NCBI GenBank assembly: GCA_018239675.1
Contig: JAFEGX010000081.1
Location: forward strand, 1 to 32,919
DNA from: Verrucomicrobiota bacterium
GTDB taxonomy: Bacteria; Verrucomicrobiota; Verrucomicrobiia; Opitutales; Opitutaceae
Length of the DNA stretch: 32,919 nucleotides
Reading direction: 5' to 3'
Position numbers and translations under genes: made by a program. The notes beneath the pieces are model-generated. The model did no database searches. It had not been told where the DNA came from and was given only the letters and a program-made list of their open reading frames with translations. Shown piece after piece: positions 11,125 through 19,153 of this stretch (the stretch's first letter is position 1; each line of letters starts with the position of its first letter).

Positions 11125-11135
11125 CGAGCGTCGGG
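11113..11135. other. Perfect 10-bp stem-loop at a gene end
   Basis: CCCGACGCTC (11113-11122) pairs perfectly with GAGCGTCGGG (11126-11135) across a 3-base loop. The stop codon of the minus-strand small membrane protein gene lies inside it. On the minus strand the hairpin is not followed by a T-run, so a classic intrinsic terminator is not supported. It may still protect or end the transcript. Confidence 0.5.
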
Positions 11136-11459
11136 CTCCGCTGGCGCCGGCGGGAGACTGTGGAAGCGCGCAAGCCAGCGGCAGCCGAGGAAGCCGGCGA
11201 GGGCGAGGAAGGCGACGGTGTAGGCCAGCTGCTCGCCATGCCAGCGCGCGGCGAACCACTGGGAAAAGTCGTGGAAGACGACGTAGCTCTTTCCGCCCAT
11301 CTTCTGGAGGTCGAGCGTGTCGCGGTTGGTGCGGACATCGACGCCGAGCAGCCCGCGGTCTTCCTCCGGTTCGGCCAGCAGGTAGATGATCCCGGCCGCG
11401 ACGAGACCCGCGGCCAGCAGGAACGTACCGGCCAGCCGGAGGCGTCGCGGGTTTGTCAT
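11121..11459 (-). CDS. Small two-helix membrane protein, unknown function
   Basis: I do not recognise this 112-residue protein. It has an N-terminal membrane helix (about residues 9-28, LAGTFLLAAGLVAAGIIYLL), a soluble middle part with VDVRTNRDTLDLQKMGGKSY followed by VVFHDFSQWFAARWHG, a second hydrophobic helix (around 79-94) and a Pro/Ala-rich tail. Both termini are therefore expected on the same side, with the middle loop on the other. It is on the same strand as the ars operon, 168 bases upstream of arsR, but separated from it by repeat arrays and a hairpin. A shared transcript is unlikely. There is no evidence for a role in arsenic resistance. Confidence 0.7.
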   Translation of the reverse strand: MTNPRRLRLAGTFLLAAGLVAAGIIYLLAEPEEDRGLLGVDVRTNRDTLDLQKMGGKSYVVFHDFSQWFAARWHGEQLAYTVAFLALAGFLGCRWLARFHSLPPAPAEPDAR

Positions 11460-11507
11460 TGGCGTGAATGTGTCGGCCGGTTGGTCGCGGGCGTCAATCT
11501 TCGTGCG

Positions 11508-11551
11508 GTGACTTCCCGAATGCGGAAAGGACTCGGGAATTCGAAAGTCAC
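11508..11551. other. Imperfect hairpin between cyclase and small membrane gene
   Basis: GTGACTT (11508-11514) pairs with AAGTCAC (11545-11551). Inside it, CCCGA (11515-11519) pairs with TCGGG (11533-11537), leaving a 7-base bulge. It lies in the 162-base gap between the two minus-strand genes, downstream of the cyclase. It could be a transcript end, although no T-run follows. Confidence 0.4.
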
Positions 11552-11621
11552 GGCCTCGGTTGGGCCGCTCCGCGGCGCTGTCCCCAATCCCTCGTGGTCG
11601 CCGATGTGAATTGAAAGGGCC

Positions 11622-13715
11622 TTAGCTCCCGGCGTCCGGCTGGTCCGGCTTTTCCGCCCGGACGAGGTACATGTCGATCTCGCCCTTGCCCTTGGCGGCG
11701 AGCTTGCTGCGGTATTCGCAATCGAAGCGGTCGCGCACGAGCTCGTAGGTGTAGGCGGAGATGTTCACACGGTTCCGCTCGGAGGCGCTCTCCAGCCGGC
11801 TCGCGAGGTTTACGGTGTCGCCCCACACGTCGTAGGCGTACTTGTTCTTGCCGACCACCCCCGCGACGACCGCGCCGGAGTGCACGCCGACCCGCAGGTT
11901 CCACTTGATGGCGGAGGTCTGGTTGCGGTGCTCAATGAACCGCGTCATCGCCAGGCCCGCCCTCACGCAGCGCGCGGCATGGTCCGGCGCCGGCATGGGG
12001 AGGCCGGCGGCGGCCATGTAGGCATCGCCGATCGTCTTGATCTTCTCCAGGCCCTGCACCGCCGCGATCTCGTCGAAGGCGCGGAAGATCTCGTCCAGCT
12101 CGCGCACGAGCCGCTGCGCCGGGATCGTCGCCACGGTCTCGGTGAAGCCCGAGAAGTCGGTGAACAGGATGGAGACCTCCTCGTGCCGGCGGGGTTCGGT
12201 GATGCCCTTGGCCTTCAGTTCCTCGATGATGGCGCGCGGCAGGATGTTCTCGAGCAGGCCCTCCACCTTCTCGCGGGCCGCGGCCAGCTCCGCCGTCCGC
12301 TCGCTCACGCGCCGCTCGAGTTCCCGGTTCTGGGCCTCGATCAGCTCGCGCTTCTCGCGCTCGTGCTCGCTGCGCCGGCGCGCCTCGGCCAGTTCCCGCT
12401 CCGCCAGCTCGAGCCGCAGATGGCGGAGCCGGAAGCCCAGGCCGAGCGACAGGATGATGCCCATCAGCGCGCCGCCGATCTGGGAGCCGGTCAGGGTGAA
12501 GTCGTTTTCGGGCAGCAGCCCGAACATCGCGGCAGTCTGCATCATCGTGCCTCCGGTCGAGCACCCGATGGCTAGGAGCAGGTGCCGGGCCGCCCCCTGG
12601 CCGCGCCGGATGGCCAGGGTCGCGACCGCCACCGCGACGAAGAAGCCGGCGAAAGGCACCGCGCCGAGGACCGCGAGACCGGCGAGGACGTCGCGGCGGG
12701 CCACGAGCATCGCGACCGGGACGGACAGCAGGCCGAGCAGGCCGAGCCCCTGGAGCAGCCGGTCGGAGCGCGGCATGCCCTTGGCGGTGTCGAGGTAGCT
12801 GCGCAGGAACTGGACGCCCGAGAAAAACCCGACGCCGACGAGGAACCAGGCGAGCACGTGCTCGAGGCCGGGCAGATGCGGCCAGAGGTACTCCGAGGTC
12901 AGGCCGAACACGCTGCCCCAGATCAGCATGTTGCAGGCCTCAAGGCCGACATAATACAGGTAACTGCGCTCGCGCAGCATCACGAACAGCCCGAGGTTGT
13001 AGATGATCAGGGCGAGCATGACCCCGGCGTAGACGCCCTGAAACACCCGATCGCGGCGCTCGCCCGCGAGCACGGTGGGCTCGTCCCAGAGGAAGAAGCG
13101 CAGGCGCCGGATGTGGCGATATTCCTCGCTGGTGGCCAGCCGGGCATAGACGGTGATGCGGGCTCCCGGCTCCTGGGCCACGGAGGCGAATCCCGAGTGG
13201 TCGAACACATTGATCATCCCGACGTGCACGCTCCGCTCGGGGGGCGGCACCAGCGCGCCGGTGTGCTGGCGATCCACAACCCGGCCCTCGCGCACGACAT
13301 AAAACTCCGCGTGGTCCCACGGGCTGGTCTCGACCAGGAGGCGTCGGGCCGCCGTCGCCGGGGGCAGGTCAAACCGGGCCCAGAGCGTGATCGGGTCGCG
13401 GGTGGCCGGATAGCGTTGGTCCCGCTGCGAAATCCAGCCGTCCCCGCGGGCCAGCACGGCCGTGATGTCGGCGGCCTTGGGCAGGTCGGTGCGGTAGCTG
13501 ACTTCCGGCTCGAGAATCTGAAGCAGGCCGACCCTGCGCTCGTAGAAGTTGGCGCGGGCCACCACCGCAAGGCACAGCAGGGCGACGATGCCACCGGTCA
13601 ACCGCCAGCCACGGGGCCAGGCGGTGCGCGGAGACAGGCCGGACGCTGGAATGGGGCCTGGCATGGGGTGGGCCGCGGCGCGGTTCCGGCGGATGGTGCC
13701 AGCCGCGCCGCGCAT
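11622..13715 (-). CDS. 7TMR-DISM adenylate cyclase (class III)
   Basis: This membrane receptor-cyclase is predicted to make cAMP in response to an extracellular ligand. The 697-residue protein has a signal/anchor helix (about 40-55) and a periplasmic sensor domain of the 7TMR-DISM extracellular-2 type (about 60-210, with WARFDLPPATAARRLLVE). Seven membrane helices (about 225-420) and a coiled coil (about 425-500, Glu/Arg-rich) follow, then a class III catalytic domain (about 510-690). The metal-binding aspartates are in LFTDFSGF and KTIGDAYM. The lysine of EKIKT and the aspartate of YDVWGDTVN are the adenine-specifying pair, so ATP rather than GTP is the expected substrate, and Arg in NLASRLES is the transition-state residue. 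ATG 13715 is used; Met18 is an alternative start. Ligand unknown. Confidence 0.9.
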   Translation of the reverse strand: MRGAAGTIRRNRAAAHPMPGPIPASGLSPRTAWPRGWRLTGGIVALLCLAVVARANFYERRVGLLQILEPEVSYRTDLPKAADITAVLARGDGWISQRDQRYPATRDPITLWARFDLPPATAARRLLVETSPWDHAEFYVVREGRVVDRQHTGALVPPPERSVHVGMINVFDHSGFASVAQEPGARITVYARLATSEEYRHIRRLRFFLWDEPTVLAGERRDRVFQGVYAGVMLALIIYNLGLFVMLRERSYLYYVGLEACNMLIWGSVFGLTSEYLWPHLPGLEHVLAWFLVGVGFFSGVQFLRSYLDTAKGMPRSDRLLQGLGLLGLLSVPVAMLVARRDVLAGLAVLGAVPFAGFFVAVAVATLAIRRGQGAARHLLLAIGCSTGGTMMQTAAMFGLLPENDFTLTGSQIGGALMGIILSLGLGFRLRHLRLELAERELAEARRRSEHEREKRELIEAQNRELERRVSERTAELAAAREKVEGLLENILPRAIIEELKAKGITEPRRHEEVSILFTDFSGFTETVATIPAQRLVRELDEIFRAFDEIAAVQGLEKIKTIGDAYMAAAGLPMPAPDHAARCVRAGLAMTRFIEHRNQTSAIKWNLRVGVHSGAVVAGVVGKNKYAYDVWGDTVNLASRLESASERNRVNISAYTYELVRDRFDCEYRSKLAAKGKGEIDMYLVRAEKPDQPDAGS

Positions 13716-13991
13716 GTCGAGCCGACGATGGGGCGCGGTGAAGGGTGCGAAGGACGTGGCGTCCGTTGAAGGCTGAACGTCGGGCGCGGTGGGCCGCAGC
13801 CGGGCCAGCCGCCTTACGTCGTCAGCTGGTCACGCGGTCGCTTCCGGCGGTGATGGACAAGACGGGCGGCCGATATTCGGGCTCGACGGAAAGGTTGAGG
13901 CGGGCAAGGTCGGGACAGAATTCCGCCGGAGAGTGCGGCGGTCCCGTCGCGCGGGCAACGACGGTGGAATCACAGCCAGAGTCACCTCTTC

Positions 13992-16025
13992 ATGCACGCA
14001 GTCGCATTTCTCCAGGACCTCGCGGTGGTATTGATCGTGGCGGGGATCGTCACGGTGGTCTTCCGCCGCCTCCGGCAGCCGGTGGTGCTCGGCTACATCA
14101 TGGCGGGCATGATCGTCGGGCCGCACACGCCGCCGTACGCCCTGATCCGCAACGAGGAGACGATCAACACGCTGGCAGAGCTGGGCGTGATCCTCCTGAT
14201 GTTCGCGCTCGGCCTGGAGTTCAGCCTGCGGAAGCTCCGGACGGTGGGGGCGCCCGCGCTGCTGGCGGCGCTGATGGAGATCGTCCTGCTGTTCTGGCTC
14301 GGCTACGAGGTCGGGCGGTACTTTGGCTGGGCCACGATGGACAGCATCTTCCTCGGGGCGATGCTCTCGATGTCGTCGACCACGGTGATCATCAAGGTGC
14401 TGGGCGAGCTCGACCGGATGAAGGAGGGCTTCGCGCACCTCGTGTTCGGCATCCTGATCATCGAGGACATCCTGGGCATCGCGATGATCGCGCTGCTGTC
14501 GGGCATCGCGATGACGGGCACGGTGAGCCTGGGCGATGTGGGGCTCACGCTGGGGAAGCTGAGCGCGTTCCTGGCGGTCGCGCTGATCGGCGGGCTGCTG
14601 GCGGTGCCGCGGCTGATCAGCTACGTGGCGCGGTTCCGGAGCAACGAGATGCTGGTCGTGACCGTGCTCGGGCTCTGCTTTGGCTTCTCGCTGCTGGCGG
14701 CGAAGCTCGGCTACAGCGTCGCGCTCGGGGCGTTCATCATCGGCGCGGTGATCGCCGAGACCCGGGAGATCCACCGCATCGAGGGGCTGGTGGAGCCGAT
14801 CCGCGACATGTTCAGCGCGGTGTTCTTCGTGGCGATCGGCCTGCTGATCGACCCGCGGATGCTGGTGGAGCACTGGCAGCCGATCCTGGTGCTCACGCTG
14901 GCGGTGGTGGTGGGCAAGATCTTCACGTGCACGCTCGGCGCGTTCCTGGGCGGCAAGGACCTCCGGACCTCGCTGCACGTCGGCATGAGCCTCGCGCAGA
15001 TCGGCGAGTTCTCGTTCATCATCGCGTCGCTGGGCGTGACGCTGAAGGTCACGAGCAGCTTCCTGTACCCGGTTGCGGTGGCGGTGTCGGCGGTGACGAC
15101 GCTGTTGACGCCGTACCTGATCCGCGCGGCGGACCGGACGGCCGCGGCGGTCGAGCGGGGGCTGCCGCCGAACGCGGTGCGCCTGCTGCGGATCTACACC
15201 GAGTGGATCGGGGCGAAGGGCGAGGGCGGGGCCCACGCGTTTGCCCGCACGCTGATGTGGAAATGGGGCGCGCAGATGGCGCTGAACACCGTGCTGACCG
15301 CGGCGATCTTCATCGGCGGGGCCTACCTCGCGGCGCACCCGCCGGGCTGGCTGGGCGCGGGCCGGCCGGGCGAGCCGTGGGTCAAGACCCTGGTCTGGCT
15401 GGTGGCGGCCGTCGTCTCCCTGCCGTTCTTCATCGCGACGGCGCGGAAACTCCAGGCGCTGGGGCTGCTGCTGGCCGAGACCAAGGTGACGGAGGAGCGG
15501 GCCGGCGAGCGGACCCGGTCCATCCGGGCGGTGATCGCGGCGATGGTGCCGATCGCGGGCTCGGTGGCGCTGGGCCTGTTCATCCTCGTCCTGAGCTCGG
15601 CGCTGCTGCCGCCTCTCAACGTGCTGGGCGGGCTCCTCGTGGTGGTCGGGCTGGTGGCGTGGATGCTGTCGCGCTCCTTCCACCGCGTGTACACGTCGGC
15701 GCAGGCGGCGCTGATTGAGACCTTCCAGCAGCATGCGCACGCCGCCGCCGCGACGGAGGAGCGGTCGCTGCTCGACGAGGCCAATCTCGCGGTGGTGGTG
15801 GTGCCGGAGCAGGGTGTGGCGGCGGGGCGGATGATCCGCGAGCTGGCGCTGCGCACGACGACCGGCGCGAGCATCGTCGCCCTTGAGCGGGCGGGCCGCC
15901 GGCAGATCAACCCCGGCCCGGACGAGGAAATCCTGGCTGGCGACCGGTTGCTGCTGCTCGGTACCGCCGAGCACCTCGCGGCGGCCCGCAAGGCGCTGGG
16001 TGCAACGGGCGCAGGCGGGCCGTGA
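13992..16025 (+). CDS. CPA2-family cation:proton antiporter with RCK-C domain (Kef-like)
   Basis: This is an inner-membrane K+ or Na+/H+ antiporter of the Kef/CPA2 group. The 677-residue protein has an exchanger domain with about 12 helices (residues 5-380), including LGYIMAGMIVGPHTPP, the helix FALGLEFSLRKL and SLAQIGEFSFIIASLGV. A further helical block with three to four membrane segments lies at about 420-560, followed by a C-terminal RCK-C (TrkA-C) domain at about 590-670 (LAVVVVPEQGVAAGRMIREL, ILAGDRLLLLGTAEHL). No Rossmann-type TrkA-N domain is present, so NAD(H) or glutathione-adduct gating of the KefB/C kind is unlikely. The 276-base gap upstream, shared with the divergent cyclase gene, shows no convincing promoter or ribosome binding site. 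Confidence 0.9.
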   Translation: MHAVAFLQDLAVVLIVAGIVTVVFRRLRQPVVLGYIMAGMIVGPHTPPYALIRNEETINTLAELGVILLMFALGLEFSLRKLRTVGAPALLAALMEIVLLFWLGYEVGRYFGWATMDSIFLGAMLSMSSTTVIIKVLGELDRMKEGFAHLVFGILIIEDILGIAMIALLSGIAMTGTVSLGDVGLTLGKLSAFLAVALIGGLLAVPRLISYVARFRSNEMLVVTVLGLCFGFSLLAAKLGYSVALGAFIIGAVIAETREIHRIEGLVEPIRDMFSAVFFVAIGLLIDPRMLVEHWQPILVLTLAVVVGKIFTCTLGAFLGGKDLRTSLHVGMSLAQIGEFSFIIASLGVTLKVTSSFLYPVAVAVSAVTTLLTPYLIRAADRTAAAVERGLPPNAVRLLRIYTEWIGAKGEGGAHAFARTLMWKWGAQMALNTVLTAAIFIGGAYLAAHPPGWLGAGRPGEPWVKTLVWLVAAVVSLPFFIATARKLQALGLLLAETKVTEERAGERTRSIRAVIAAMVPIAGSVALGLFILVLSSALLPPLNVLGGLLVVVGLVAWMLSRSFHRVYTSAQAALIETFQQHAHAAAATEERSLLDEANLAVVVVPEQGVAAGRMIRELALRTTTGASIVALERAGRRQINPGPDEEILAGDRLLLLGTAEHLAAARKALGATGAGGP

Positions 16026-16079
16026 GCGGCCGGCCCGACTCCCGCCGAGAGCGACCCGCCTCCGGCCGGACGCGGGGCG

Positions 16080-16994
16080 TCAGGGTGAAGCGCCGGGCGA
16101 GAAGCCCGGTGCGGCGGGGTCGGCGAGGACCTGGAGACGCTCGGGGGCGAGACGGATCTCGACGGGGAATTCCGCCGGGATGGCGTCGCCGTCGATCTGG
16201 AGCGCGAGGTCGGCGGGCCCGAGGATGCGGGCGAGGGTCATCGGCCGGATCGTGAAATCGGGGCGGCGGGTGTGCCGCCGGCGGTAGAGGTCGAGGGTGA
16301 AGCTGGTCTCGGCCCGCCGGCCGCGGCCGTGAAAGAGCGCAAGCTCGAGCTGGCGGTCGTCATGACGGCCTTCCGGCACGATCCGGTAGGGCCCGGCCAT
16401 TTCGGCGATGTTGCACGCGGTGACGCCGTAGGCCCGGACCTTCTGGCCGTCGATCTCGACCATGATCTCCGGAAACTTGTAGCCGAACCACGCGGGCAGG
16501 CCGGCGACGATGACTCCCGCGAAGCCAAGCCGGGCCTTGAGCCATGAACCCTGGATGCTTGCCATGACGTGCGCGGCCGAGCCAGCCGAGGCCTGCATAA
16601 GGAAAGGCCGGCCGTTGCACAGGCCGACATCGATGGCGCGCGCCGGCAGCTGGCACAATCGGGCGGCAGCCTCCGCCGGTTTGGCGGGGAGGCCGAGGGC
16701 GATTCGCACGACATTGGTCGTGCCGCCGGGAATCACGCCCAGGGCGACGTCCGACCCGAGCAGACCGGCGGCAACTTCGCGCACAGTGCCGTCGCCGCCG
16801 AAAGCAAACACGACTTCGACCGACCGGGTCCGGGCGAGGTCGCGGGCAATTTCGGTGGCATGCCCGGCGTGGCGGGTGGCGACCACGTCGGTCGCGATGC
16901 CGCCGCGGCGCAGGATCTCGAGCAGGCGGGACAACTGGCGGGACTGCCGGCTGGCGCCGGCGGCCGGATTGTAGACAAGCAGCCCGCGTCGCAT
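16080..16994 (-). CDS. Diacylglycerol-kinase-family lipid kinase
   Basis: This is a soluble or membrane-associated kinase of the DagK/YegS/sphingosine-kinase fold that phosphorylates a lipid hydroxyl. The 304-residue protein starts at ATG 16994 (MRRGLLVYNPAAGASRQSRQ); Asn-Pro-x-x-Gly is the family opening. The nucleotide motif FGGDGTVREVA (about 75-85) and VIPGGTTNVVRIALGLP (about 98-114) are clear, and DGDAIPAEFPVEIRL closes the second beta-sandwich domain. The upstream 28-codon extension runs into a heptad array and is rejected. It converges on the antiporter gene with 54 bases between the stops. The lipid substrate cannot be told. Confidence 0.88.
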   Translation of the reverse strand: MRRGLLVYNPAAGASRQSRQLSRLLEILRRGGIATDVVATRHAGHATEIARDLARTRSVEVVFAFGGDGTVREVAAGLLGSDVALGVIPGGTTNVVRIALGLPAKPAEAAARLCQLPARAIDVGLCNGRPFLMQASAGSAAHVMASIQGSWLKARLGFAGVIVAGLPAWFGYKFPEIMVEIDGQKVRAYGVTACNIAEMAGPYRIVPEGRHDDRQLELALFHGRGRRAETSFTLDLYRRRHTRRPDFTIRPMTLARILGPADLALQIDGDAIPAEFPVEIRLAPERLQVLADPAAPGFSPGASP

Positions 16995-17385
16995 GTCTGT
17001 GGATGGCGGAGCGGACGGGGAGACGTCAATTCGGGGGGGAGGAAAACGAACGCCGGACGTCGGACGTCGAACGTCCAACGCCGAAGTGAGGTTACTCTAG
17101 AATTGAAGACTGCGTGCATGGGGGTGGTGGACGGAAAGGGCTCGGGTCGTTCGAAGTTGGGGATTCGAGGACCGATGTCTGGTGTCCGCCCGAATCCATT
17201 TCCGGGGTAAGGTGGGGCAAAGTGGCGCAGTTGGCGGGAGGAAGGCGATGGAAGAGGGAGGGTGGACGGAATTTGCGGCGGGGTGCCAAAGTTTTGGTTG
17301 CTTTCAGGGCGGTGCGACCTATCACCTGACCCTCTTTTCCATTACGCCTGCCCTCAATTCCGGGGTGACAGGGGGAACGAAATCC
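16995..17385. other. 391-base noncoding gap upstream of rplY
   Basis: The gap holds a pair of heptad arrays (17046-17198), a weak 9-base-period-like tract (GGCAAAGTGGCGCAGTTGGC near 17216) and the rplY leader. TTGCTT near 17299 and TATCAC 16 bases later form a possible but weak promoter for rplY. No gene is supported in this stretch. Confidence 0.5.
17046..17198. repeat. Inverted pair of heptad arrays, CGTCGAA type
   Basis: The left arm, 17051-17085, has five exact 7-base units: CGCCGGA, CGTCGGA, CGTCGAA, CGTCCAA and CGCCGAA. The right arm, about 17149-17198, is a more degenerate reversed copy (TTCGAAG, TTGGGGA, TTCGAGG, ACCGATG, TCTGGTG, TCCGCCC). The spacer is about 63 bases. The same consensus recurs at 20387-20606 and 25222-25569. 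Confidence 0.7.
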
Positions 17386-18189
17386 ATGAAACAACAGTTC
17401 AAACTCAACGTCGCCACGCGTGCGCAGACCGGCCGTAGTGCCTCGCGCCGCCTGCGCAAAACGAACTGCATTCCCGCCATTCTTTACGGGAAGCACACCA
17501 ATCCGGAGTCCCTCTCGGTGGAGGGCGCGGAGTTCACCCGCCTGGTCAAGGCCGTCGCCGGCCGGGCGGTGCTCGTCGAACTCGAGCGCGCCGACAAGCC
17601 GTTGAAGGCCCTGTCCTTCCTTCAGGAGGTGCAGCGCGATCCGATGACGGACCGCTACCTGCACATCGACTTCCAGGAAGTGAAGGCGGACGAGAAATTT
17701 GAGATTCGCGTGCCCGTCCAGGTCACTGGCGAATCGTATGGCGTGAAGAACCAGAGTGGCGTGTTGGAAATCAACGCCCACACGGTTCGCGTGCGCTGCC
17801 TCCCGAAGGACCTGCCTGAGGTGATCGCGGTGGACGTCACGGAGCTGAAGGTCGGCGAGACCATCAAGGTCGCTGGCATGAAGCCGATTGCCGGCGTCGA
17901 GTTCCTCGATGGCAAGGGCCAGCCCGTCGTTTCGTGCGTCGAGCCGGTGGCCGAGGTCGTCCAGGAAGTGGTGGCCGCCGCTCCGGTCGAGGGTGCCGCC
18001 GCCGTCCCGGCCGAGGGTGCCGCCGCCGCTCCCGCCGCGGGTGCCGCCGCTCCCGCGGCTGGCGCCGCCGGAGCCGCCGCTCCGGCAGCGGGTGCCAAGC
18101 CCGCGGCTGGTGCCGCCGCCCCGGCCGCAGGCGCGAAGCCCGCGGCTGGTGCTGCCGCCGCGAAGCCGGCTGCCCCCGCCAAGAAGTAA
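17386..18189 (+). CDS. rplY: 50S ribosomal protein L25, general stress (CTC/TL5) form
   Basis: This protein binds 5S rRNA in the large ribosomal subunit. The 267-residue protein starts at ATG 17386 (MKQQFKLNVATRAQTGRSAS), with gggga 9-13 bases upstream. Residues about 1-90 form the L25 domain (CIPAILYGKHTNPESLSVEG, with YLHIDFQEV at its end), and about 95-185 form the TL5/CTC C-terminal beta domain (FEIRVPVQVTGESYG, VDVTELKVGETIKV). The last 70 or so residues are a low-complexity Ala/Pro/Gly tail ending in Lys-Lys. CTC-type L25 is usually near 200-220 residues, so the tail is extra. A hairpin follows the stop, then pth 61 bases on; L25-Pth adjacency is very common in bacteria. Confidence 0.95.
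   Translation: MKQQFKLNVATRAQTGRSASRRLRKTNCIPAILYGKHTNPESLSVEGAEFTRLVKAVAGRAVLVELERADKPLKALSFLQEVQRDPMTDRYLHIDFQEVKADEKFEIRVPVQVTGESYGVKNQSGVLEINAHTVRVRCLPKDLPEVIAVDVTELKVGETIKVAGMKPIAGVEFLDGKGQPVVSCVEPVAEVVQEVVAAAPVEGAAAVPAEGAAAAPAAGAAAPAAGAAGAAAPAAGAKPAAGAAAPAAGAKPAAGAAAAKPAAPAKK
17985..18189 (+). repeat. Low-complexity Ala/Pro/Gly coding repeat in rplY tail
   Basis: The sequence repeats units coding for GAAAAPAAGAAAPAAGA and GAKPAAGAAAPAAGAKPAAG. GCC, GGT and CCC/CCG codons form imperfect 18-36-base tandem copies. Such tracts change length easily by slippage and recombination. The tail is probably disordered and basic at its tip. Confidence 0.8.
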
Positions 18190-18200
18190 GGTTTTCCGTC

Positions 18201-18237
18201 CCGCCCGCCGCTTGACCGCGGCGGGTGGTGACGATTG
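18201..18237 (+). terminator. Probable intrinsic terminator/attenuator between rplY and pth
   Basis: CCGCCCGCCGC (18201-18211) pairs with GCGGCGGGTGG (18218-18228; one G-T pair) around the 6-base loop ttgacc. A moderately T-rich stretch (attgttcttt) follows after a few bases. Because pth begins at 18250, the structure may only partly reduce read-through. Confidence 0.5.
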
Positions 18238-18249
18238 TTCTTTGTAGTC

Positions 18250-18834
18250 ATGTCCATCACGCTCGTTGCCGGTCTCGGCAATCCGGGCCGCGAGTACGAA
18301 GTCACCCGGCACAACCTGGGCTGGGTCGTAGTCGACGCCTTCGCCCGGAAACTCGGCCTGTCGTGGAAAGCGCAGCCGCAGTTTGAGGCGGAGGTCGCCC
18401 GCTGGGACGTTGCGCCGGGTCGCACGTGCCATTTCGCGAAGCCGCTCACCTACATGAACGGCAGCGGCGCAGCGGTCGGGGCGCTGGCGCGGTACTACAA
18501 GGTGCCGCTCGGTTCCATCGTGGCGGTCTACGACGACCTCACGATCGACCTTGGCCTGGTCAAGGTGTCCGTCTCCGGCAGCGCCGGCGGGCACAATGGC
18601 GTGGCCAGCCTGCTCGAGCACCTTGGCGACGGCTTTGTCCGCTATCGCCTGGGCATCGGCCCGAAGGAGCCGGCGCAGATGGACCTCAAGGACTTCGTCC
18701 TCGGAAAATTCACTCCCGAACAACACACTCTCCTCACCAAAAATCTCGAAACCTACATTTCCGGACTCGACCTGCTGCTCTCCCGCGGCGTCGAGGCCGC
18801 CATGAACCAGCTTAATCGCAGAGACCCAAAATGA
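18250..18834 (+). CDS. pth: Peptidyl-tRNA hydrolase
   Basis: This enzyme frees tRNA from peptidyl-tRNAs that drop off the ribosome. The 194-residue protein starts at ATG 18250 (MSITLVAGLGNPGREYEVTR); the TTG 15 bases upstream is less likely. Family motifs are intact: the asparagine of GLGNPG, the catalytic histidine of TRHNLGW, KPLTYMNGSG, VYDDLTIDLG and GSAGGHNGVASL. The TGA overlaps the ATG of rpsF (ATGA at 18831-18834), so the two are translationally coupled. Confidence 0.96.
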   Translation: MSITLVAGLGNPGREYEVTRHNLGWVVVDAFARKLGLSWKAQPQFEAEVARWDVAPGRTCHFAKPLTYMNGSGAAVGALARYYKVPLGSIVAVYDDLTIDLGLVKVSVSGSAGGHNGVASLLEHLGDGFVRYRLGIGPKEPAQMDLKDFVLGKFTPEQHTLLTKNLETYISGLDLLLSRGVEAAMNQLNRRDPK

Positions 18835-19127
18835 ATCCCTCCAAACGCAACTATCGCGCGACCTTCATCCTCGATAACCGCGGCACCGCCGACTCGATCG
18901 ACCAGATCATCGAGGGCCTGAAGAAGGAAATCGCCGCCGTGCACGGCGAGGTCACCGCCGTCGAGAACATCGGCAAGAAGGACTTTGCCCGCGTGACCGA
19001 CAAGAAGCTCACCGGCGGCACCTACGTTCACGTCGATTTCTCGGCTCCGACCGACGGCCCGACGCACCTGAAGGAGCGCCTCCGCCTCAACCACAGCGTT
19101 TACCGCACGTTCGTCCAGAGCCGCTGA
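18831..19127 (+). CDS. rpsF: 30S ribosomal protein S6
   Basis: This small-subunit protein normally pairs with S18 on the platform. It is 98 residues, a normal length. The fold is recognisable from YRATFILDNRGTADSIDQII (strand-helix), the middle VENIGKKDFARVTDKKLTGG (family: G-x-[KR]-x-[LF]-A) and the closing helix HLKERLRLNHSVYRTFV. ATG overlaps the pth stop. ssb follows after 26 bases; S6 and SSB adjacency is widely conserved. S18 is not encoded nearby. Confidence 0.95.
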   Translation: MNPSKRNYRATFILDNRGTADSIDQIIEGLKKEIAAVHGEVTAVENIGKKDFARVTDKKLTGGTYVHVDFSAPTDGPTHLKERLRLNHSVYRTFVQSR

Positions 19128-19153
19128 GCGGCCCGGACGGTTGCGCCTCCCCC

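Noticed and set aside
13830..15974. 714-codon minus-strand frame opposite the antiporter
   Set aside because: It is antisense to a clear CPA2 antiporter and its composition is dominated by Arg, His, Gln and Asp without motifs.
16995..17078. N-terminal extension of the lipid kinase to 17078
   Set aside because: The extra 28 codons lie in repeat-array sequence and precede the natural family opening at Met 16994.
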